This document shows positions 24,101 through 32,698 of a stretch of DNA of 35,119 nucleotides, piece after piece. Position 1 is the first letter of the stretch, and every line of letters starts with the position of its first letter. The position numbers were made by a program, and so were the translations under genes. A model generated the notes under the pieces. It was not told the origin of the DNA and searched no databases. It saw only the letters and a program-made list of their open reading frames with translations. This DNA is from Ophiosphaerella korrae (lineage: Eukaryota > Ascomycota > Dothideomycetes > Pleosporales > Phaeosphaeriaceae), in contig JALNQF010000401.1 in assembly GCA_028456385.1 (NCBI GenBank), positions 1-35,119 of the forward strand, read 5' to 3'.

Positions 24101-25451
24101 AGCCCTTAAAGAAATAGAAAAACTTAAGATCTAAGAAAATCTCGTAAAAGCCTATAGAAGAATGTATATTTTAGAAAAAATATAAAGAGAATTTATATAA
24201 TAGTTCTATACACTACTAGTATATAGATATTAAGGAATTAATAAAATACTAGATAGACTACTAAGAGATTATTATATCTTAAGAGTAAGATAACTAGTAA
24301 TAGAAGTACTATAAGATTATATAGAATACTAGAAGAATAAGTATAGTAGATATATACTATATAAGAAGCTATAACTAGTAGAAGTACTAGAATAACTATA
24401 GAGAGTTATTATAATAGATTTTATTACAAAACTACCTAAGTTAAAAGACCTAATATTAAGAGTTAAGTATAATTAAATCTTAATAATAGTAGATAAACTT
24501 ATAAAATACTTATACTTTAGACTATATAAAGAAAAAAGTAGAATAGAAGTTACTATATACTAGGTTCTAGAAACTATAATTAGTTAATATAGACTACTAG
24601 ACAAGATTATTATAGATAAAGATATAAGATTTATATTAAAACTATAGGAAACAATAATAGTACAATTAGGAATTAAATACGTAATATTTACTATATACTA
24701 CTTACAAATAGATAAACAATTAGAAAGAATAAACTAGATAGTAAAATAGTACCTAAAATACTATCTTAACTATAACTACAATAATTAGGTATAGTTACTA
24801 CCTATAGTATAGTTAGTATACAATAGCGTAAAGAATAAGATAATAAGAGTATTACCTTTCTTTATAAACTATAGATTTAACCTTAGTATATATATAATAC
24901 TAAGACTAGAGATATCTTAGTCTCTAAAAGGAGAAAACTTTACTAATAGACTTAAAGATATATACAAGTAATTAAGATAGGATATAGAATTCTTGTATAA
25001 TTAAATAGTAAAGTACTATAATAAGAAATATAAATAGGGACTCTAATTTAGAAAAAGAGAAAAAGTATAGTTAGTATAAAAAAACATTAAGAGTAAGAAA
25101 CTAAGTTTAAAATTAGACTACGTTAAGATAAGACTATATAAAATTAAGAAAAAAGTTATACTAGTTATATTTAAATTAAAACTACTAAATAAAATAAGGA
25201 TATACTTAACTTTCTATATAGTACTACTTAAGATAGTACTATAAAACGTAGAACTACTAGTGTATAAAGTAGATACGTATAGAGAATAAAAAGAATAGGA
25301 AGTTAAAGAAATCCTAGTACGCTAGTTCTATAATAGTAGGAACTACTACCTAGTAAAATAGATAGGTATAGATAAAAAAGGATAACTATAAGAAGAAATA
25401 TAGGAACTAGAAAATAATCTTAACTACTCTAAGAAACTAGAAGACTTCTAA
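21176..25451 (+). pseudogene. pol: Pol of element E, in frame with gag
   Basis: A linker of about 1 kb is followed by the protease (NSRA for DSGA at 22242-22253), RT (YLDN at 23148-23159), RNase H (IDVSNLVYRIVL near 23593), integrase and a C-terminal chromodomain (about 25300-25448). The integrase keeps its three catalytic residues: Asp at 24417 (IIIDFITK), Asp at 24615 (IIIDKDIRF) and Glu at 24723 (QLERINQ), with the D-35-E spacing intact. All landmarks from gag to the terminal TAA at 25449 are in one frame, so gag-pol was probably one polyprotein of about 1,820 codons. Only RIP-type nonsense and missense changes inactivate it. Confidence 0.9.
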
Positions 25452-25454
25452 AGT

Positions 25455-26118
25455 TAAAACCCTCTAGAACGCCTAGTAGTAAACTAAGAGAACTAATATT
25501 ACTATTACTAGATAGAGAGGTAATAGGAGTACCTAACGTAGGACCTACTATAGTAACACTAAATACTTTATCTAAGTCTAGCTTAGCTTCTAGAGCTACT
25601 AACTACTTAGCTAATTTCTTATTATTTAGCGCCTTTATCTTATAAAGATAAGAGAGACAAGCTTAATTTTTTACTAGCTTACTCTACGTAAGCTCCTAGA
25701 TCTACTTACGCTTAGCTTTAGCCTCTATAATTTAAGATAGTAATTTCTCTTAAGCTTAGTTAATAGATCTCTCTATTATTATTAAGCTTAGATACAAGAA
25801 TAAGTATAATAAATATATACTCTATAAAAGAGATACTAAATACGTTATAAGAACTATAAACGTTTATATAGATATACGCCTTATAAGCTTTACTATTATT
25901 TATAGAAACTATATAAAGAGAGCGCTTAGGATTTAACTTAGAGGAAGTATAACAAAAATAAGGAAATATTTTAATACTATTACGTAATACGCAATTAGTA
26001 AGAAGATATTAATAATATATAGAAGAAGTAACTATAGAGAGTAATAAAGAGCTAGAAATTAATAAAGAGAGTAAGCTAATAACCTTAACTCTAAGATAGA
26101 TAAATAAAGACCTACCTA
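25455..26118 (-). pseudogene. Antisense frame between pol and 3' LTR, element E
   Basis: This is the clearest copy. The first frame, from about 26118 down to about 25745, has only one internal TAA in roughly 120 codons. It reads RSLFIYLRVKVISLLSLL, a Ser/Leu-rich part, IKIFPYFCYTSSK and SKAYKAYIYI. A second, overlapping frame then reads SIN-A-EKLLS-IIEAKAKRK, YLYKIKALNNKKLAK and LVALEAKLDLDKV, with TAA/TAG at likely Gln positions. A protein with a coiled-coil second half, possibly made by splicing or frameshifting, would fit. Related residues occur in A, B, C and F. I do not recognise the family, and a chance open frame remains possible. Confidence 0.4.
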
Positions 26119-26131
26119 GAGGAGGAGATAG
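26117..26131 (+). other. Polypurine tract of element E
   Basis: The purine-rich run TAGAGGAGGAGATAG directly precedes the 3' LTR. Confidence 0.75.
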
Positions 26132-26561
26132 TATTACGATAGTAATAAGAGAAATATAGATAGAACTAATTAGCCTTATAACTAAAAGATTAAGTTCTTA
26201 TAAATATAAAGAATATAAACTTAATTAGGAAACTATATATAATTAGGACACCTAAAGTAATCTATAATCTATAGACTCTTAGCATTAATAGATTATAGAT
26301 TAAGGTAATCTATAATCTATTATTCTTAGTAGTAATAGATTAATAGATTAAGATAAGTATATAGTTAGTAGCAATACGCATTATTAAGATAGTATTAGTA
26401 ATTTAATTATTAACTACAAGTAATAATATAGAGATAGTTATAAAACATCTTCTATTATTTATAGCTTATTATAGATTATAATATAAGCTTTTATTATTAC
26501 TTTATAATCTACTAATACCTATCTAGGCTATTAGGAAGTTAACCCTAGTAAGCTAGTAATA
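26132..26561 (+). repeat. 3' LTR of element E (430 bp)
   Basis: It begins TATTACGATAG and ends CTAGTAATA (TGTTA...TAACA after RIP). The U5 half matches the 5' LTR of E, for example ATATAGAGATAGTTATAAAA. The middle (26257-26350) instead has repeats of TAATCTATAATCTAT, the module of LTRs B and C. It is also 30 bp shorter and more heavily mutated than the 5' LTR. Confidence 0.85.
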
Positions 26562-28470
26562 AAGATTTTCTAAAAAGGTACTACTAATTATAAAGCTTAT
26601 AAAGAAAGATATAATATAAGAATAGAGAGTAGAGTAGAAATAAGCTTATAAGGAACTTAAGTAAGCTTATATTATACTACTAGTTCTAAAGTAATTTTAT
26701 AGTAATAAGACTCTAGTTATTAAGATAGATATATTAAATCTAGCTTATAGAGTAATAGCGCTATAAAAGTATAAAAGAAAATAGTATCTAATTATATACT
26801 ATTTAAGAAAGTTTATAGAATAAAAAGAAAGATATAATATATATAATAAAGAGCTACTTATAATAGTTAATATACTTAAATATTAGAGAGTATATACTAA
26901 AAGTATAGTAAAAGTAATTATTAAGATAAATTATAAGAACCTAATATACTTTATAATAAGTAAGAAGTTAAAAGATAAGTAGATATAATAGTTAGAACTA
27001 CTAGGATAGTATAAATTTAAGATCTAGTACGTACTAAGTAAGGAAAATAGCTAAGTAGACATACTTAGCTAAAGATATAATATTATAAGAAAGAGATAAG
27101 TAGTAGAAGAAGCTATACTCTAAGATAATAGATAAAGATACCTAGTACTAAATATATAACTAGTAAAGGAATAAAAAATTAATAACTTAGTTAGGATTAT
27201 AAATAAAGTTCTAGAAGAATTATAAGAAGTAATTATATAATAATACTATAACAACCTAGTATATAAGTACCTAGAGATAATATAAACTATAGAAATAATC
27301 TAAAGGAATTATAGATTTAGTAAGATAAAAAAGAAAGTAATATAGTTTATTAAAGAATATATAGATTACTAAAAAAATAAGTATAAGATATATATACTAT
27401 ATAAAGAAATATAGGTAATTAAGATACTAGAAAAACTATAGATAGATATTATAATAGATTTTATTATAGGACTACTAATATTAAAGGACTTAGTAATAGG
27501 AATAGGATATAATATAATAATAGTAATTGAAGACTAATTTATAAAATACGCTAAGATAGAGAAATTCTAAAGTAACTATATAGTAGATTAGCTAGGATAT
27601 ATACTACTAGATATACTAATACAAAGATATAAGATACTAAAGAGTATTATTAGTAATAAAGATAAGCTTTTTACGTCTAATTATTAGATAACGCTACTTA
27701 TAGTAATAAAGATAAAAAAAAAGCTATTAATAACTTATTATCTATAGATAGATAGATAGATAGAGTAGACTAATAGAACGTTAAAAATATACCTAAGGAT
27801 TTATAGTAACTAGAAGTAGAATAATTAGGTATTACTATTACCTATAGTATAGTTAGCCTATAATAACAAGTACTTAGAAGTAATAGGTAAAATACTATAT
27901 TTTATAAACTATAGGATATACCCTAATTTATTTAAAAGAATACTACTAGGACCTAAGATAGAGGTAGCGCTATTTAAAGATAAAAATATATAAGAACTCT
28001 ATAATAAGATAAGATAAAAACTAGAAGAAGCTTAGAAATAAAGTATTTTATATATTAATTAAAAATAAAAAATAGTACCTTAGCTAAAAGAAGGAGATAA
28101 GGCGTATCTTTATATAAAGAATCTATAGATAAAGTAACTTAGTAAAGGACTAGACTATATTAAAGTTAGACTATTTTTAGTTAAAGAAGATAATAGGCTA
28201 GTAACAAAAATACTAGAACTACCTAAAGATACTAAAGTACACCCTAAGTTCTATATAAGCTTACTAGAACTAGCTAAGCTAAAAATACTAGTATAGTAAT
28301 AATTCTAATATTAGAAAGAAGAAGATAATAAGTTTAAAGTTAAAGACCTATAGAGATATTAAGAAATAAGACGTAATACTTTCTAAAGTATATAGTTTCT
28401 CTAAAAGTAGCTAGTAAAATAGAAAAGCTACTTAGTAAGTAAAAATATATAAGAACCTAAAGCTAATCTA
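26562..28470 (+). pseudogene. pol: Gypsy pol (RNase H-integrase-chromodomain), element G
   Basis: Starting in the RT-RNase H connection, it shows RNase H landmarks (KIDILNLAYRVIAL near 26720; NKELLIIVNILKY near 26845; YVLSKENSQVDILSQ near 27030). Integrase follows, with IDFIIGLL near 27455, IISNKDKLFTSNY near 27645 and YYLQIDRQIEQTNRTLK near 27737. The last keeps the catalytic Glu. A chromodomain-like end follows, with NLQNCQQIL near 28470. TAA/TAG codons replace Gln/Trp throughout. The protein differs from that of A-F in almost every variable position, so it is a separate family. The N-terminal half (gag, protease, most of RT) is absent. Confidence 0.85.
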
Positions 28471-28670
28471 TAGAATTGTTAGTAGATACTTAAGAAAGTA
28501 AGAAATAAGTATAATATACTAGGATATATAGGATATATAAAGCTATAGCTAAGATATAATAGATATATTAGTAGAATAAAGTTCTATAATAAACTTAACT
28601 ATATAGAGCTTATAAAGCGCCTTTAGTTATAATAAATTTATTTAATAAGCTAATAGTAAACTAGATAGTA

Positions 28671-28680
28671 AGAAAGGAGG
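28671..28680 (+). other. Polypurine tract of element G
   Basis: AGAAAGGAGG lies about 0.2 kb after the chromodomain and just before sequence that has no coding character and ends at LTR F. This fits a polypurine tract followed by the U3 of G's 3' LTR. Confidence 0.5.
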
Positions 28681-28944
28681 TAATATTAATAGTAGTAGTA
28701 GAATAGTTAAGAACTTACGCTAAAACCTTATTACCTTCTTACTTTAACTCTAACGCTAGGTATAAGGCCTTGTAATAAGTACGCTCTTTAGTAAATTTTA
28801 ATATTTTCTTATTACGTAGTAAATAAGTAATAATAATAGTAAAAAGTTTTTTATTATTATTAACCTTTTTATAAAACTCTTTATAAGTTTAATTAAAAGA
28901 CTTTTAAGTTATACTAATATAAAGACGCTGTATATAAGTATACT
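28681..28944 (+). repeat. Presumed partial 3' LTR of element G
   Basis: These 264 bp lie between the purine tract of G and the LTR of F and have no recognisable gene. They begin TAATATTAATAG. No second copy is present in the window to confirm the LTR ends. An imperfect 38-bp palindrome (28827-28864, centre AAAAAGTTTTTT) lies inside. Confidence 0.4.
28827..28864. repeat. Imperfect palindrome in the tail of G
   Basis: The left arm GTAATAATAATAGTAAAAAG pairs with the right arm, which reads GTTAATAATAATAAAAAAC on the other strand, with a few mismatches. It could form a hairpin near the 3' end of the transcript of G. No function is established. Confidence 0.45.
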
Positions 28945-29385
28945 TGTTACTAGTCTACTAGAGTTAACTTCCTAATAGCCTTAAGGTTATTAGTAGATTA
29001 TAAAGTAATAATAAAGCTTATATAGTAATTAGGTAATAACTATAAATAATAGTTAATTTGTGTATATAATGTTAAGTATTAGCGTTCTAGGTTAGAGATT
29101 AGATTACTAATACTATCCTAATAATAGGTATTACTACTAACTATATACCTAGGTCCCTTAGCTAGCTTCGTGCTTTGTATTTACTAAGATCGCAAATTAT
29201 AAATTTATTATGTACTTAGCTTTATACTTTATATTTACTAAGATTATAAATTATAAATTTATTACGTATCTCTATTATAGTTAGTTTCTTAGTTAAGTTT
29301 ATTACTCTATAGGTTATACGTACTTTTATTATCTATAGTAAGGGTAATTAGCTCTAATTAGTTTTCTCTTATTATAGCTATAATA
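28945..29385 (-). repeat. 3' LTR of element F (441 bp)
   Basis: Read on the minus strand it begins TATTATAGC and ends CTAGTAACA, keeping the unmutated TAACA end that A has lost. Differences from LTR A are mostly C/T and G/A, as expected from separate RIP of two copies. The tandem 54-bp module lies at about 29164-29270. Confidence 0.88.
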
Positions 29386-29397
29386 CTATTCCCCTCT
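29386..29397 (-). other. Polypurine tract of element F
   Basis: On the minus strand the purine run AGAGGGGAATAG directly precedes the LTR and is the same as in A. Confidence 0.75.
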
Positions 29398-30031
29398 CTA
29401 GATAGGTTTTTATTTCCTTACCCTAGGCCTAAGGTTATTAGTTTAGTTTCTTTATTTATTTCTAGTTCTTTATTATTTTCTATATCTTCTTATTCTAACT
29501 ATAATAAACTTCTTCTTATTACTTATATTACTTATAATAGAGTTAAAATATTTTTTTACGCTTATTATACTTAGTTAAAGCTTACTTATCTTATATCTTT
29601 AAAAGATAGTAAATATTATAGTAAGTATATTCTTACTAACGTTTAATATAAGTATACTCTATTAGGTAATTCTTTTACTAAGTATAAGTACTTAATTTCT
29701 ATATAGTCTCTTCTTACTAAGTTATATAAAGTAAGCTATTAACTAAGCTTAAGAGATACTATTATTATAGCTTATAAAAGCTAAGGCTAAGTATAAGCTA
29801 ACTTTTTATAAGCTAGTAGATTTTTATTTTTATATTAAGTGTCTTTATAAGATAAAGGCCTATAATAACGCTAAATTATCTAAATAGTCTTATACCTTAG
29901 AGGTTAAGATAGACCTTAAGGACGCTATAGAGGCTATTCTAGCTCCTATTATATTAGGCGTTCCTAGCACCTCTTTATTTATCGTTAGTAGTGTTAATTT
30001 TCTTAGTTTACTATAAGGCGTTCTAGAAGGT
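29398..30031 (+). pseudogene. Antisense frame between pol and 3' LTR, element F
   Basis: Reading opposite to pol, the first frame gives RFLFPYPRPKVISLVSLF, a Ser-rich part, VKIFFYAYY and SKYYSKYILTN with few stops. The second frame gives KAKAKYKLTFYKL, CLYKIKAYNNAKLSK and KIDLKDAIEAILAPIILGVP. It is nearly the same as in A and more distantly like C and E. The product is not recognised. Confidence 0.35.
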
Positions 30032-30845
30032 TTTAACTTTAGAACTCTTTTAGTTTCTTAGAGTAATTAAAGTTATCTTCTAGTTCCTATATTTTTTCTT
30101 ATAATTACTCTTTCTTATCTATTCTTATTTATTCTATTAAATAATAGTTTCTACTATTACAAAACTAGTATACTAGAATTTCTTTAACTTTTTATTCTTC
30201 TTATTCTCTATACGTATTTACTTTATACACTAGTAGTTCTACGTTCTATAGTACTATTTTAAGTAGTACTATATAAAAAGTTAAGTATATTTTTATTTTA
30301 TTTAGTAGCTTTAATTTAAATATAACTAGTATAACTTCTTTCTTAATTTTATATAGTCTTATTTTAACGTAGTTTAGTTTTAGACTTAGTTATTTACTCT
30401 TAATATTCTTTTATACTAGCTTTACTTTTTCTCTCTTTTTAAATTAGAGTCTCTTTTTATATTTCTTATTGTAGTATTTTACTATTTAATTGTATAGGAA
30501 TTCTATATCTTATCTTAGTTAATTATATATATTCTTAAGTCTATTAGTAAGGTTTTCTCTTCTTAGAGACTAAGATATCTAAGTTCTTAGTATTTTATAT
30601 ATATTAAAGTTAAATCTATAGTTTATAAAGAAAAGTAATACTTTTATTACTATATTCTTTACGCTATTATATACTAACTATACTATAGGTAGTAACTATA
30701 CCTAGTTATTCTAGTTATAGTTAAAGTAGTATCTTAAGTATTATTCTACTATTTAATTTATTCTTTCTAACTATCTATTTATTTATAGGTAATATATAGT
30801 TAATATTACGTATTTTATTCTTAATTATACTATTATTATTCTTTA

Positions 30846-30847
30846 TA
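30846..30847. other. TA target duplication, left side of Fot1-like element
   Basis: The host sequence of F reads CTTTATAG when compared with uninterrupted B (near 8940). The transposon lies between two TA copies (30846-30847 and 32697-32698), the hallmark of Tc1/mariner/pogo integration. Confidence 0.9.
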
Positions 30848-30919
30848 ACGTATTCTATTACTAAAACTAATAAATTACTAGAACTAATAACTTTCCTTAG
30901 TACTACAAATACTACTTCT
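30848..30919 (+). repeat. Left terminal inverted repeat of Fot1-like element
   Basis: It begins ACGTATTCTATTACTAAAAC. It pairs over 72 bp with 32625-32696, with a single mismatch (T here, C in the complement of the right repeat, in the context AA-T/C-AAATT). Confidence 0.92.
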
Positions 30920-30927
30920 ACACTACT

Positions 30928-32607
30928 ATATTATAATAACAATAAAAAAATACGCCTATATATAAAGGTAGAGTAGAGCTTACTCTTAAAGCTTTATCTC
31001 TAGGCTAATTCTAAAGCTAGCGACGCGCTACTAAAGTGTTTAACGTTAATTATTATTACTTCTCTAACTAACTTAAAGGAATTACACTATAGGTAATTAC
31101 AACTACTAACTACTAGAAACTTACTTCTAATAAAGAGTAGACAATTATTAACTATATCTTTAACTTTAACTAATAAGGATTTGCCCTCTAGCTCTATAAG
31201 GTAGCTAATATAGCTAATAAACTACTAGTAGTATAAAATAAAATACTTATAAGTAAGTACTAGCTTACACGCTTTATAAGGCGCTTAGATAAACTAAAGA
31301 TAGCGTTTAACTAAGTAAAGGATTACTAGAGAATACTCTAAGAAGACCCTAAAGTTATTAGCTTGTAGTTTAAGCTTATAGAAGACACTAAGGCCTAGTA
31401 TAGAGTAGTAGATAAGGATATCTATAACTTTAATAAGACTAGCTTCTAGATAAGAGTAATTAAGTTAATAAAGGTTGTTATAAGCTTAGAAAGGTATTAA
31501 TAACTTATACTTACTTAGAGTAGTAATTATAAGTAAGCTATAGTAATCTAGGGTATCTATATAGTAAGGTACGCTATCCTACTATTTATTATCTATAAAG
31601 GGCGCGTCTATATCTCTACTTAGTATAAGGAGATAGGTATACTACTAGACTAGAAGCTCTTAGTCTCTAAAAATAGCTAGATAATAAATCTACTTAGCCT
31701 AAAGTAGTTAAAGCACTTTAACGCGTATACAAAGACGCGCTAAGTAAGAGTATACTAGCTACTTATCTTAGATAGCTATAAGAGCTACCTTAACTAGGAT
31801 TTTAAAGATTATTACTTTAAAAATAAAATCCTTACCCTCTATATACTTTCTTATTTGTTATATATCTTCTAGCTACTTAATATAGTATACTTCTTACTAT
31901 TAAAGCGTAAGTACTTTAATTACGTATATAACTTAGTATAGAAATGCGTATTCTATATTAATAAGGAAAGCTTTCTCTCTACTTTTAGAGACGTATTTTT
32001 AGACGTATTTATAGAAGAGAACTATAAGAAGGCCTTTAAGGCTTTAGGACTTATCTCCTTAAATACGTAGTAAGTACTAGATCGCCTTAACGTGCGTATT
32101 TATACCTTACTAAGACCCTTACTACTAGAGACGCTATAGTAGTTAAAGACTCTAAGTAATATACTTAAATTTAAGTCTTAGTTAAAGCTTATAAAGGAAT
32201 TCTTTATATAATTCCTTAAAACTATATATACTAGCTTCTCCTAGCTTATTAAAGGTACTAAACTACTACTATACTATAATATACTCTAAGATACCTATAT
32301 TAAAGAGTTTAAAAAGTAAGTAGATAGGCTTACCTAGTAGAAATTACGCAAAAGAAAGTAAATTTAGTATAGTAGTATAATAGAGTATAGAATAAGAGTA
32401 ATATAGGTAGCTATAGAGAGGTTAAGGAGTACGTAGAGAGAGAAAAAAGCTTATAGTAAGGGTAATTAGGAATAAGCTTAGCTAAGTTAATAGCGCTATA
32501 AGAACTATAAGAAGATAGAGTATAACGCACGAATATACTAAGAAGGTAAAGAAGAGACTTCTAAATTAGATAGTAGTATTATAGTAGTAGAGAGTACTAA
32601 GTAAAGT
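30928..32607 (+). pseudogene. Fot1-like DDE transposase
   Basis: One frame without frameshift spans about 560 codons; the start is likely ATA (ATG before RIP) near 30928. The N-terminus has a psq-type helix-turn-helix pattern (RRATKVFNVNYYYFSN). A CENP-B-like DNA-binding region follows (INYIFNFN, GFAL, VANIANKLL, RFIRRLDKLKIAFN). In the catalytic core YNFDET is now YNFNKT at 31423-31440. LLILD at 31759-31773 keeps its Asp, and the third Asp in the PLDVGCF-type motif is now Asn (31879). The spacing of the last two sites is D-35-D, as in pogo/Fot1. A Lys/Arg/Gln-rich tail follows. Two of three catalytic Asp and many Gln/Trp codons are lost, so it is inactive. Confidence 0.9.
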
Positions 32608-32624
32608 TTATTATTAACCTCTAA

Positions 32625-32696
32625 AGAAGTAGTATTTGTAGTACTAAGGAAAGTTATTAGTTCTAGTAATTTGTTAGTTTTAGTAATAGAATACGT
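32625..32696 (+). repeat. Right terminal inverted repeat of Fot1-like element
   Basis: This is the inverse complement of 30848-30919 with one mismatch, ending GAATACGT and followed by TA at 32697-32698. Confidence 0.92.
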
Positions 32697-32698
32697 TA
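32697..32698. other. TA target duplication, right side of Fot1-like element
   Basis: This is the second copy of the TA duplicated on insertion. Downstream GTTTTAATATAAATC continues the integrase of F collinearly with element B (near 8940). Confidence 0.9.

Larger units (their letters stand above)
19507..26561 (+). mobile_element. Element E: Gypsy retrotransposon with both LTRs (7,055 bp)
   Basis: This is the only copy with two LTRs in the window. The order is 5' LTR, gag, linker, protease, RT, RNase H, integrase, chromodomain, antisense-frame region, polypurine tract and 3' LTR. The gag-pol frame is unbroken by indels. Two features argue against a simple insertion. The LTRs carry different internal modules, and the flanks (D on the left, G on the right) come from different elements with no visible 4-6 bp target duplication. 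The left part is less RIP-mutated than the right. Confidence 0.85.
26562..28944 (+). mobile_element. Element G: fragment of a second Gypsy family
   Basis: The segment holds the 3' half of pol, a purine tract and a presumed partial 3' LTR. Its protein sequence is clearly Gypsy, but its nucleotide sequence does not align with A-F. It begins directly after the 3' LTR of E and is cut on the right by the LTR of F, which suggests that F inserted into it. Confidence 0.8.
30848..32696 (+). mobile_element. Fot1/Pot2-like (pogo-type) DNA transposon, 1,849 bp
   Basis: It is flanked by TA duplications and has 72-bp terminal inverted repeats, with one transposase frame between them. Length, TA target and DDD-type transposase match the fungal Fot1/Pot2 group of the Tc1/mariner superfamily. 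The inverted repeats differ at one base, and that difference is a RIP-type C/T change. The element itself is RIP-mutated, with loss of catalytic residues. Confidence 0.92.
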
